From contig CALLXE010000032.1 in NCBI GenBank assembly GCA_938015875.1, positions 1-39,850 of the forward strand: a DNA stretch of 39,850 bases. The letters are read 5' to 3'. The notes beneath the pieces were generated by a model. It worked only from the letters and a program-made list of their open reading frames with translations, was not told where the DNA came from and did not search any database. Positions 9,901-16,298 of the stretch are shown one piece after another. Made by a program: the position numbers and the translations under genes. Positions within the stretch are counted from its first letter, which is position 1; the number at the start of each line of letters is the position of its first letter. Origin of the DNA: an uncultured Robiginitomaculum sp. (GTDB lineage: Bacteria > Pseudomonadota > Alphaproteobacteria > Caulobacterales > Maricaulaceae).

Positions 9901-9953
9901 GCATTTCCCGTCAACGCAACATCGTTTCGCGCCGTATTTCCTGTACCTGACAT
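6912..9953 (-). CDS. serralysin-type RTX metalloprotease with embedded PPC-like domain
   Basis: Predicted secreted zinc endopeptidase of the metzincin M10 family. HEIGHALGLDH is at residues 160-170 (zinc ligands H160, H164, H170; catalytic E161), and the Met-turn MSY is at 189-191, whose tyrosine is a serralysin zinc ligand. There is no N-terminal signal peptide, as expected for type I secretion. After the catalytic part come RTX calcium-binding nonapeptides (GGxGxD type), a beta domain resembling the bacterial pre-peptidase C-terminal (PPC) domain at about 445-605, then further RTX blocks to a hydrophobic C-terminus (IDIGGLV) suited to a secretion signal. At 1013 residues it is about twice the size of classical serralysins. 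AGGGA precedes the ATG. No ABC exporter, adaptor or TolC gene is in the window. Confidence 0.9.
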   Translation of the reverse strand: MSGTGNTARNDVALTGNAGIDSLLDGSAWVGAIDYSFPTSATEYGNNYPRNAQNEDFAAVSAEQVLATYFALDANLGSGTAAQVAAQAAFSVEGFTNLDISLTTAANANLRSATSSDANPTAYAYLPAGGFNAAGDIWYGDDFDFTNPIMGNYSWHTHLHEIGHALGLDHMFEGNIAPEAVDHAAYSVMSYRGYEGDVGGGYTYGAFSAPQTYMQLDIAALQHMYGADYTSNSGDTIYTWSPTSSDTVIDGVIALNPGGSKIFATIWDGGGTDTYDLSAYSSNLRLDLSDGGYSVFADAQLADLGDGQSADGSIYNALMFQGNQTSLIENAIGGAGDDFFIGNQADNVLTGGTGENTVSYEKDTAGVTVDLAAQSGSGADAGTDSLIGFVNAIGGSGDDSLTGTAGANNLAGGYGADILIGGAGADLLAGGLAGYVESLPSAILSGSGVYNRAANTGNTNLAAAIDVSGLFITAANADVDDDSVPHVSISATGDSVESGHYYAVTLNVVGTRVIFDIDYGTETATSVPLATDIDSWIELYDPNGNLVAFNDDGSPSQGGEGSNTSLDSYISYTTKDVGVYTIAVGTYNELADIPEGGSYELQISVTEGTPVPDDMSSDVLEGGDGDDYLNGNGGIDYARYTGGVRADYAVTENADGTYTVVAFGTQGTDTLENIEFLRIDGADYALDNAFAFTEGVDNISGTEGDDYMDGLGGSDFIYGLGGSDTIIGGLGNDTLFGGDGDDIFISGGGGDTMDGGDGIDTIDYSGASNRVNVNLATNTFSSNHATGDSAVDIENVIGSGFADRLTGSAGSNVIDGGNANDVLSGFKGDDFVYGGEGNDSLTGGRGEDYIDGGEGSDMLRYISSTEGVSVNLTTGTASGGEAEGDTVLNIERLWGSAHNDNFVGNAENNKIFGRNGDDTLDGAGGIDKIYGGDGADTFVFGAGDDFLYVMDFVDDEDTLDLSQYGYLTVADALANMEQRGNNVVFDDGLGNKMLVRNTDLSDLGDDIDIGGLV

Positions 9954-10214
9954 ATCTGTATCCCTGATATAATTTAAGCCCGCTTATAATTGCCCACATT
10001 GTACGGATAAGAATGTGAATATAGGGTTTGCAGGCCGAGTCAAATGCCGGCCGCACACAGGGTTAACCCTGCCGTATCTCAGAGGTGTTAATTCGCCTTC
10101 GCAGCTCGCCTTAAGTAATTGCTGAATGTAATTGCCCGAAAATAGTCTTGATTGCGCCCGGCTTCCGCCCGATCACGCCGCTAATGTCTGCAAAGGATCA
10201 GACAGGAAATCGCT
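9954..10214. other. non-coding spacer upstream of the RTX protease
   Basis: No convincing gene is seen here. The stretch holds a perfect 14-bp palindrome, CAGGGTTAACCCTG at 10058-10071, about 105 bases upstream of the protease start, and several A/T-rich blocks that could supply -10 elements for the minus-strand protease (GTACAATG, TTATAAG) without a clear -35 partner. If the small peptide gene at 10215 is not real, the spacer would extend to 10569. I cannot place a firm promoter. Confidence 0.4.
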
Positions 10215-10415
10215 ATGCCTCATACCCGCAATGATAATTCAAGACGTCAAAACACCATTCAGAAAGGCTTGTTTGCCTTTGTTTTGGTCATATGTTCAGG
10301 CCTTTTATTGGTCCCTGACCCGCAGGCCGCAACGCCGCCGCTCGCAGGCGCGAGCCCGCAAACAGAGCTTGGATACGGCGCGCCCCGTATCGCCGTCGAT
10401 GGCCTTCAGCCTTAA
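10215..10415 (+). CDS. small secreted peptide candidate
   Basis: A 66-codon frame with a convincing export signal: a basic start (MPHTRNDNSRRQ), a hydrophobic core at about residues 19-33 (FAFVLVICSGLLLV) and a likely cleavage site after PQAA. The predicted mature part is only about 27 residues. AGGAAA stands 6 bases upstream of the ATG. A 111-codon frame covering the same DNA in another register has no such signature. The gene is divergent from the RTX protease and precedes the TonB-like gene by about 155 bases. It is much shorter than known serralysin inhibitors (about 120 residues), so I do not assign that role. Function unknown. Confidence 0.45.
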   Translation: MPHTRNDNSRRQNTIQKGLFAFVLVICSGLLLVPDPQAATPPLAGASPQTELGYGAPRIAVDGLQP

Positions 10416-10569
10416 CAGCCATTTATGCAGTGTGTTTAAAGTGTGCAATAGCGGCCCGCTTACATAAATTTAAGTTCCCCTGCCCGTCTGCTGCGTTTAA
10501 GACCATACTGCACCTTGGCGTTGCCGCCGACTCCGGCTAAAGATGTCCTGTCAATCTTAAGGGGATACT

Positions 10570-12300
10570 TTGCGCGTTCAGGCGAAAATTGCAGATACGT
10601 TTTCGCCCTATATGGACCCTGCGCCTGTTTTTGACGCGTTGGAGGACTATCGCGGGGCCATGGCGGCAGGGTTCGCTCTGTTACTGCATACGGCCCTGTT
10701 CATTACGTTCTCAATGACAGTCTTTTTGCTGCCTCCTAAAATTATTGAGCCGGATGTCATCCCAATCCGTATCATTGCCGCCGCAAAGGAAGAACCCGCC
10801 CCTGCGCCCGAGCCGGTTGAAACCGTCATTACGCCTGCCGCGCCGTCAGTAAAGCCAAAGCCGCTTCCCCGCCCCGCTCCACCGCCTCCGCCGCCCGTTG
10901 TTGCGCCGGAGCCTCTGCCCATGCCGGAGCTGAGTGAAACGCCGGAGCCGGCCCCTGCTCCGCCGCCACCCGTATTAGCCGACATTACCCCGCCTGCGCC
11001 GGAAGATACCGTTCAGGCAGAGCCGAAACTGGTCAGTGATGACATTCGCGCCGCAGCGATTGCCCGCATGCAAGAGCGTTACGAAGCGCAAAACCGTCCT
11101 GTACCTGTCCCCCAGCCAATTATCGAAACGCCCTTGCCGGAGCCTGAAATTACCCCGGATTTCATTCCTGAAATTGTACCGGAGATTGTTCCTGAGATCA
11201 TTCCGGAAATCATCCCTGATCCGCTGCCTGAACCCATCATCGTTCCTGATCCTGTCCCTGAGCCGATCATCGACCCGATTATTATAGAGCCCGTGCCTGA
11301 ACCCGAGCCTCAGATTGAAATATTTGAGCCGTTGCCTGAGCCGGAGATCATACCCGAAATTATAATAGATGCCCCGCTTCCTTCGGAAGATATTATCCCT
11401 GACGCCGCGCCCGGAGCGATTATTGAAGAGCCGATTGTGCCGCCTGCTGAAGAGCCGCCGGTTATTCCTGCCCCGGAGCCGGAGCCTGAAATTATTGAAC
11501 GAATCGAGCCTGCACCCATTGTCACAGACCCTGAGCCGCAAGCGGCTCCTGATGACAGCGCTCCGGTCGAGACAGTACCGAGCGCATCGGATGCACCAAA
11601 AGTCTTGGCGGATATTGAAGCTCCGCAAACGGACGCGGAAAAAGCGCGCGCCGTTGATAAATCCCAAGCGGCCACAGACGCGCCGCCCGCGCGCCCCGGC
11701 GGCGGTGGCCGGTATAAGACGCCGACAATCGGCGGCGGCGGCGGACAACCATTATTTGGCGGCGGCAATACTGCCCCGCCCCCAAGCGGCGTTCCCGGAC
11801 GTCCGCGCCCCGGAAGCGGGGGCTCTTGGGCCTTGTCTCCAAGCACGCGAGGCGACGCGCCAACAGGCGGGCTGGGCGGCATTTCGATTGATATGAAGTG
11901 CCGTGATCGTTTTCGCACCCACGCAGATTGCCCGGAGTATATCGCTAAGCCGCAGGGGCGCGCCGCAGACGGCTCAGAGAGCTTTGGCCCGCATTCTATT
12001 GCCGGCAGCGGGCGGGGCGCGGCGCCGCGCCCGCGTATTGTGGGCAGCAGCAGTAATCAACTCGGGACCGATTTCAGTCAGCATACAAATGGCGGACCGA
12101 GCACAAGCGTGCTGGATGATGCAGGCTTTGAACGCACGTTCAGAAACAACCCGATTGCCGTTGGCCGCCCGCAAAGCGACTTGTCAGGACTGTTCGGCAA
12201 GCAAATTCCCGCCGGCGGACTTGATTTGACGATTAAAGATACCCCTGAAGCTGCGCCGGGCGAAGACCCTTGGAGCCTGACCGAAGAGATTAAGCCTTAA
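10570..12300 (+). CDS. proline/glutamate-rich TonB/TolA-like inner-membrane protein, no canonical C-terminal domain
   Basis: The 576-residue protein resembles energy-transducing TonB/TolA proteins in its N-terminal half: a short cytoplasmic segment, one membrane helix at about 33-54, then a very long periplasmic spacer rich in Pro and Glu (about 75-360), including a tandem run of PEI/PEP units near 195-270. A glycine-rich linker follows (RPGGGGRYKTP). The C-terminal 130 residues hold a C-x9-C pair (DMKCRDRFRTHADCPEY) and no TonB fold that I can recognise. The TTG start is chosen because AAGGGGA stands 4 bases upstream; the next in-frame ATG is at 10612. Function is inferred only from architecture: a periplasm-spanning link between inner membrane and an envelope partner. 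Confidence 0.7.
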   Translation: MRVQAKIADTFSPYMDPAPVFDALEDYRGAMAAGFALLLHTALFITFSMTVFLLPPKIIEPDVIPIRIIAAAKEEPAPAPEPVETVITPAAPSVKPKPLPRPAPPPPPPVVAPEPLPMPELSETPEPAPAPPPPVLADITPPAPEDTVQAEPKLVSDDIRAAAIARMQERYEAQNRPVPVPQPIIETPLPEPEITPDFIPEIVPEIVPEIIPEIIPDPLPEPIIVPDPVPEPIIDPIIIEPVPEPEPQIEIFEPLPEPEIIPEIIIDAPLPSEDIIPDAAPGAIIEEPIVPPAEEPPVIPAPEPEPEIIERIEPAPIVTDPEPQAAPDDSAPVETVPSASDAPKVLADIEAPQTDAEKARAVDKSQAATDAPPARPGGGGRYKTPTIGGGGGQPLFGGGNTAPPPSGVPGRPRPGSGGSWALSPSTRGDAPTGGLGGISIDMKCRDRFRTHADCPEYIAKPQGRAADGSESFGPHSIAGSGRGAAPRPRIVGSSSNQLGTDFSQHTNGGPSTSVLDDAGFERTFRNNPIAVGRPQSDLSGLFGKQIPAGGLDLTIKDTPEAAPGEDPWSLTEEIKP

Positions 12301-12312
12301 AAAAGCTGCGCG

Positions 12313-12858
12313 CTAGTCTTTCGAATTATCTTCGACGACTGTTTTCAGCGCATCTAATCCCGCGCTCAGTTTGGCATCCAATTGCGCACGTCTGCGGCCG
12401 GCGAACAGCCGCTGCACATAGGGAAACCCGCCCATGTCCGCTTGCGCGCCCAAGAGCGCGACGGTGTCCCCATCATCATTTTCTGACACGGCGTAAGTCA
12501 TAACCAAAGTCTGTCTATGAGTTTCCATATCAGCGCGAACAAACACGCCGGCCTGGCTTTCGACGATCTCTTGGGCGCCGACACCGATATCGGCGCGTAG
12601 GCTGCGCCACGCCATCGTCTGCCCGCGACCGTCGGACGGACCGCCGTAGACCACATCAATATCGGCGTCACCATTTAACCAAGGCGACCAGAAAACATGG
12701 GTTTCGAGATTGTTGAAATACGGAAAAATGTCCTCGGGCGCAGCATCGATAACGCGCAACTGCTCCGCCCCGACCTCAGACGGACGGGTTGCGCCAAATA
12801 TACCGGCGGCGATAAACGCTGCCAAAATAAAAAATATAGACCTGAAAACCCATTTCAT
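12313..12858 (-). CDS. SRPBCC (START/Bet v1-like) family protein, membrane-anchored
   Basis: An N-terminal hydrophobic helix (about 5-24) precedes a polyketide-cyclase/dehydrase-like lipid-binding fold: VIDAAPEDIFPYFNNLETHVFWSPW matches the usual first strand, helix and W-SPW segment, and GRGQTMAWRS follows. Proteins of this family bind hydrophobic ligands in a central cavity, but the ligand is not predictable here. I chose the ATG beginning MKWVFRS because GGAG precedes it at good spacing; an in-frame GTG seven codons upstream would include that site. The gene converges on the TonB-like gene with a 12-base gap and diverges from the GltS-like gene. Confidence 0.75.
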   Translation of the reverse strand: MKWVFRSIFFILAAFIAAGIFGATRPSEVGAEQLRVIDAAPEDIFPYFNNLETHVFWSPWLNGDADIDVVYGGPSDGRGQTMAWRSLRADIGVGAQEIVESQAGVFVRADMETHRQTLVMTYAVSENDDGDTVALLGAQADMGGFPYVQRLFAGRRRAQLDAKLSAGLDALKTVVEDNSKD

Positions 12859-12912
12859 CGCGCGCTCCGGAATCGCCACTGCGGCTGCCTACTTTCAGCA
12901 TATTCCCCGCGC

Positions 12913-12941
12913 TTGCAACCCCGCGCAGCATTGCGCATAAG
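12913..12941 (+). promoter_or_regulatory. possible promoter of the GltS-like gene
   Basis: TTGCAA (12913-12918) and CATAAG (12936-12941) are separated by 17 bases, each with four of six consensus matches. The -10 overlaps the small palindrome ATAAGCTTAT. The implied start is about 25 bases before the ATG at 12974, which has AGGAG in front of it. This is weak evidence from hexamers alone. Confidence 0.25.
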
Positions 12942-12973
12942 CTTATACACGAGCAAAAGCGCAGGAGACACGC

Positions 12974-14491
12974 ATGAGACTTATGGACAGCGGCGACATG
13001 ATGGACATGTTAACGGGAACGGCCGTTCGGGGGTTAAATATCCTTGGATCACTGTTTTTATTCGTGCTGGGCGCACTCGCCGCCGTCGCGATTGTGTTTT
13101 TCATTATCGACATCACCCAAACCAAAGATGCCGTGCGGCGCAATTATCCCGTCATCGGTCGTTTTCGCGGGCTGTTTTCAAAACTGGGTGAGTTTTTCCG
13201 TCAGTATTTTTTCGCCATGGACCGCGAAGAAATGCCGTTCAATCGTGCAGAGCGCGAATGGATTAATGCCGCCACCCATGAAGGCAGCGAGACTGTACCG
13301 TTCGGCTCAACCAAAAGCCTGACCCCCGGCAGTACAATATTTGCCAATGGCCTGTTTCCGAAACTGGAGGGCACATATGACATTGCCGATCCCGTCATCA
13401 TCGGGCCGGACTCCAAAAACCCTTACGCGCCGTATAGTTTTTTCAATATTTCTGCCATGAGCTACGGCTCTTTATCCGAGCCCGCCGTGCGCGCCCTGTC
13501 TCATGGCGCCGGGCTTGCCGGATGTTGGCTGAATACGGGTGAAGGTGGTCTGTCGCCTTTTCATTTGGAAGGCGGCTGCGATATCGTTTTCCAAATGGGC
13601 ACAGCGAAATTTGGCGTACGTAATGATGACGGAACCCTAAACCCTGAAAAACTCGCCAAGCTTTGCGAAAATCCGCAGATCAAAATGGTCGAGATTAAAA
13701 TGTCTCAAGGCGCCAAACCGGGCAAAGGGGGCATCCTGCCGGCGGGCAAGGTCAATAAAGAAATCGCAGAAATACGCGGCATTCCCGAAGGACAAGCCGC
13801 CATTTCCCCAAATCGGCATGTCGATGCAGGTACCCCTGCAGAGCTTCTTGACCTTATTGCTTTGACCCGTAAGGCCTCCGGTCGCCCGACGGGCATTAAA
13901 TTTGTTGTCGGCAATATGATCCCCATAGAAGCATTGATCGCGGAAATTAAAAAGCGCGGCACGGCGTCTGCGCCCGACTTTATTACCGTTGACGGCGGGG
14001 ACGGCGGCACCGGCGCTGCGCCTATGCCCTTGATTGACAATGTCGGATTGACCGTACGTGAAGGCCTGCCGCTGATTGATGACTTACTGCGCAAAGAAGG
14101 ACTGCGCGGGCGCGTCAAACTGATTGCGTCCGGAAAATTAATCACGCCGGCCGAAGTGGCGTGGGCTTTTTGCGCCGGCGCGGATTTTGTCAATGCGGCG
14201 CGCGGCTTTATGTTTGCGCTGGGCTGTATTCAGGCGCTGAAATGCAATGAAAACACCTGTCCGACGGGAATTACGACTCACGACAAACGTCTGCAACGGG
14301 GCCTGAACCCGGAAAACAAATCTGTCCGCGTCATGAATTATTGCAAAAATATCGTCAAAGAAGTTGAGATGATCGCCCATAGTTGCGGCGCGGATCATCC
14401 GCGTGATTTAACCCGGGACCATGTCTTGATTGTGCAGCAAGACGGCCATTCAGAACCGTTCTCTAAAGTCTGGAAAGAAGCGCTTTTATAA
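12974..14491 (+). CDS. FMN-binding glutamate synthase family protein (GltS-like, membrane-anchored)
   Basis: The protein matches the central and FMN domains of the glutamate synthase large subunit: ISAMSYGSLS, NTGEGGLSPFH, MSQGAKPGKGGILP, DFITVDGGDGGTGAAP and the [3Fe-4S] cysteines in GCIQALKCNENTCPTGI. It lacks the glutaminase domain and the C-terminal beta-helix, and begins with a membrane helix (about 23-47). Stand-alone proteins of this kind are widespread and their substrate is usually not known, so I avoid calling it glutamate synthase. AGGAG precedes the ATG. No small-subunit gltD gene is nearby. The 505-residue length is typical for this subgroup. Confidence 0.9.
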   Translation: MRLMDSGDMMDMLTGTAVRGLNILGSLFLFVLGALAAVAIVFFIIDITQTKDAVRRNYPVIGRFRGLFSKLGEFFRQYFFAMDREEMPFNRAEREWINAATHEGSETVPFGSTKSLTPGSTIFANGLFPKLEGTYDIADPVIIGPDSKNPYAPYSFFNISAMSYGSLSEPAVRALSHGAGLAGCWLNTGEGGLSPFHLEGGCDIVFQMGTAKFGVRNDDGTLNPEKLAKLCENPQIKMVEIKMSQGAKPGKGGILPAGKVNKEIAEIRGIPEGQAAISPNRHVDAGTPAELLDLIALTRKASGRPTGIKFVVGNMIPIEALIAEIKKRGTASAPDFITVDGGDGGTGAAPMPLIDNVGLTVREGLPLIDDLLRKEGLRGRVKLIASGKLITPAEVAWAFCAGADFVNAARGFMFALGCIQALKCNENTCPTGITTHDKRLQRGLNPENKSVRVMNYCKNIVKEVEMIAHSCGADHPRDLTRDHVLIVQQDGHSEPFSKVWKEALL

Positions 14492-14500
14492 AAAAGTCGG

Positions 14501-15325
14501 CTACTTTTCTGTCGAGCCGCTTCGGGTCAGGATGTCGCCTAAAACATCCGGACGGTCGGCGTAAACGGCGCGCACGGTTTTCAGGTCTGCAGCCAGTTCG
14601 TCCGTTTGCCCCAAGACCCGACGGGAGGTTAAAATCCGTACCCAGCCTTCGGGGTTTTCAGGATCATCTTCCAGCCGCGCGGCCAAACTGTCGACCATAC
14701 CGGTAATCATTGCCATGCGATCTTGCGCCGGCAAGTTTTGCGCCGCTTTAGCTTGCGCTGCAAAAGCTTGGGCACTTTCATACTCTGCCGTTAAGTCAGG
14801 GCTGTTGCCGATGGAAACAGCCTTGGCATAAGCCGCCAGCCCCTCATCCATACGCCCCATATTCATCAAGAGGCGCGCATACAAAGTCCAGGCGTTTACA
14901 TTATCAGGCTCGGCTTTCAGCAAGCCCTCCATACGCGCCACAAGCTCACTTTCGCTCGGAGGGTTTTGAATATTGTCGGCTATGCGGGCACTGCCGCTTG
15001 CCAGATCAGGACGTCCCAAATACGCATACAGCCCCGCAGAGCCAATCAAAAGTGATCCTAATATCGCTGCAATAACGCCTTTAAAGCCGCCTTCAGATGC
15101 CGGACCTCGGTCATTTGCATCCGTGATATCCAGAACGCGGCGCTGCAGCATAACTTTGCGCGCCTCTATTGCGGGCGTTAAGTCCTGACAATCCAGCGCG
15201 ATAATTTCATCGGAATAGGCCTTCAATTCTTTGCGGCGATCAATGCTGCCCGCACGGCCGGATAAAGGGCTGCTGATATAGAGCCCGCAGGCCAAGACCA
15301 ATATGGTCAGGACAATCCAAATCAT
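14501..15325 (-). CDS. ccmI: cytochrome c maturation protein CcmI (CycH-like)
   Basis: Apocytochrome c chaperone of the System I heme ligation machinery. The N-terminus has a membrane helix (MIWIVLTILVLACGLYI) followed by a basic cytoplasmic-loop helix (DRRKELKAYSDEIIALD), then a second membrane helix near 83-104, and a periplasmic TPR region (RMEGLLKAEPDNVNAWTLYARLLMNMGRMDEGLAAYAKA). The start overlaps the ccmH stop as ATGA. It is the last gene of the ccmFGHI operon; at 274 residues it is shorter than the longest alphaproteobacterial CcmI proteins. A weak A/T hairpin lies downstream, not enough to call a terminator. Confidence 0.88.
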   Translation of the reverse strand: MIWIVLTILVLACGLYISSPLSGRAGSIDRRKELKAYSDEIIALDCQDLTPAIEARKVMLQRRVLDITDANDRGPASEGGFKGVIAAILGSLLIGSAGLYAYLGRPDLASGSARIADNIQNPPSESELVARMEGLLKAEPDNVNAWTLYARLLMNMGRMDEGLAAYAKAVSIGNSPDLTAEYESAQAFAAQAKAAQNLPAQDRMAMITGMVDSLAARLEDDPENPEGWVRILTSRRVLGQTDELAADLKTVRAVYADRPDVLGDILTRSGSTEK

Positions 15326-15765
15326 GAGTTTTCATCCTTTAACGCTTTTTTCAGCTGACCCGCCTCTTCCGAAGTCAAAGGCTCGACTTGCGGATCAATG
15401 CGCTTTCGGCCACTGATCGCCGGCCACCCAAGAGCCAGTAGAACAAGCCCCAAAGGCGCGAGCCACAATACGAGCGTATTACCCTGTACAGGCGGTTTTA
15501 AAAGGACATAATCGCCATATTGCACGCGCATGAAATCTATGACCTCCTGATTGGTTTTTCCGTCGGCGATTTGGACGCGAACCAACCGCCGCATATCTGC
15601 CGCCAGGGGCGCGTCGGATTCGTCAATAGATTGATTTTGGCACACGACGCATCGCAAAGATTTACCGACTTCATGGGCGCGAAGCTCGACCTCCTCGGCC
15701 GTAATATCGGCAAAGGCGGCGCAAGCCGAAAGCCAGACAGCGGCAATAATAAAAACCGGTCTCAA
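15322..15765 (-). CDS. ccmH: cytochrome c maturation thiol-reductase CcmH (CycL-like)
   Basis: Periplasmic, membrane-anchored thioredoxin-like-motif protein that reduces the CXXCH cysteines of apocytochrome c before heme attachment. A signal peptide ends near ACAAFA-D, the redox motif LRCVVCQNQS gives C39 and C42, and a membrane helix (VLWLAPLGLVLLALGWPAI) sits near residues 99-117. The 147-residue length is standard for the single-domain form. It overlaps both neighbours by ATGA, showing tight coupling with ccmG and ccmI. Confidence 0.94.
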   Translation of the reverse strand: MRPVFIIAAVWLSACAAFADITAEEVELRAHEVGKSLRCVVCQNQSIDESDAPLAADMRRLVRVQIADGKTNQEVIDFMRVQYGDYVLLKPPVQGNTLVLWLAPLGLVLLALGWPAISGRKRIDPQVEPLTSEEAGQLKKALKDENS

Positions 15766-16298
15766 ATCGGGCTCTTTTTTAAATCATTGACGATAGGCAA
15801 AAGCGTGTCGCGCCAAATCTGCGGCGTCACAATGCCCACATGCTTATAGCGGACAACGCCCGATTTATCGACAATATAGCTCTCCGGAGCGCCGGTTACG
15901 CCCATGCCGATTGCCAGCAGGCTAAGGTCATCAAACAGGACGATGTCATAAGGATCACCTAAACGCTCCAGCCAGTCCTGTCCGGCCGCACGATCGTCAC
16001 GCCAATTAACGCCAACAAGACGGACTACATCCTGCTTTCCGATCTCTACAATATTAGGATGCTCAATGGCGCAGGGAGCGCACCAAGATCCGAACACATT
16101 GACCAAACTGACCCGGCCGCGAAGATCGTCTTGGGTATGAACGACCAATGCGTCCTCCAGAGAACTCAGCGTAAAATTCGGAACCGGACGATTCGTCATT
16201 TGGGTTTTAATCTGCGTCGGGTCTTTGGTGAGTCCGAACGCAAAAAAGCCTGTCAGAACCAGAAATACGCCCAACGGGAGCAGCGCGGCCGGCTTCAT
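15762..16298 (-). CDS. ccmG: thiol:disulfide interchange protein CcmG (DsbE)
   Basis: Membrane-tethered periplasmic thioredoxin-fold reductant of CcmH or apocytochrome c. A signal anchor covers residues 4-24, and the active site W72-C73-A-P-C76 is followed by the cis-proline region TGAPESYIVDKSG, typical of DsbE with its GVTGAPETF-like motif. The 178-residue length is normal. It overlaps ccmF by four bases and ccmH by four bases, in the ccmF-ccmG-ccmH-ccmI order. Confidence 0.94.
   Translation of the reverse strand: MKPAALLPLGVFLVLTGFFAFGLTKDPTQIKTQMTNRPVPNFTLSSLEDALVVHTQDDLRGRVSLVNVFGSWCAPCAIEHPNIVEIGKQDVVRLVGVNWRDDRAAGQDWLERLGDPYDIVLFDDLSLLAIGMGVTGAPESYIVDKSGVVRYKHVGIVTPQIWRDTLLPIVNDLKKSPI

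Noticed and set aside
10132-10467. 111-codon plus-strand frame
   Set aside because: The overlapping 66-codon frame has the ribosome-binding site and signal peptide; this one has neither.
10975-11748. 257-codon open frame on the minus strand
   Set aside because: It is antisense to the Pro/Glu repeat tract of the TonB-like gene and its Arg/Asn-rich low-complexity product is the mirror of that repeat.
11310-11918. 202-codon open frame on the minus strand, Gly/Ser-rich
   Set aside because: Also antisense to the repetitive TonB-like gene; the composition is explained by the opposite strand.
12974-14491. Truncated glutamate synthase pseudogene
   Set aside because: The lack of glutaminase and beta-helix domains is usual for stand-alone GltS-like proteins, and the FMN and [3Fe-4S] motifs are intact.
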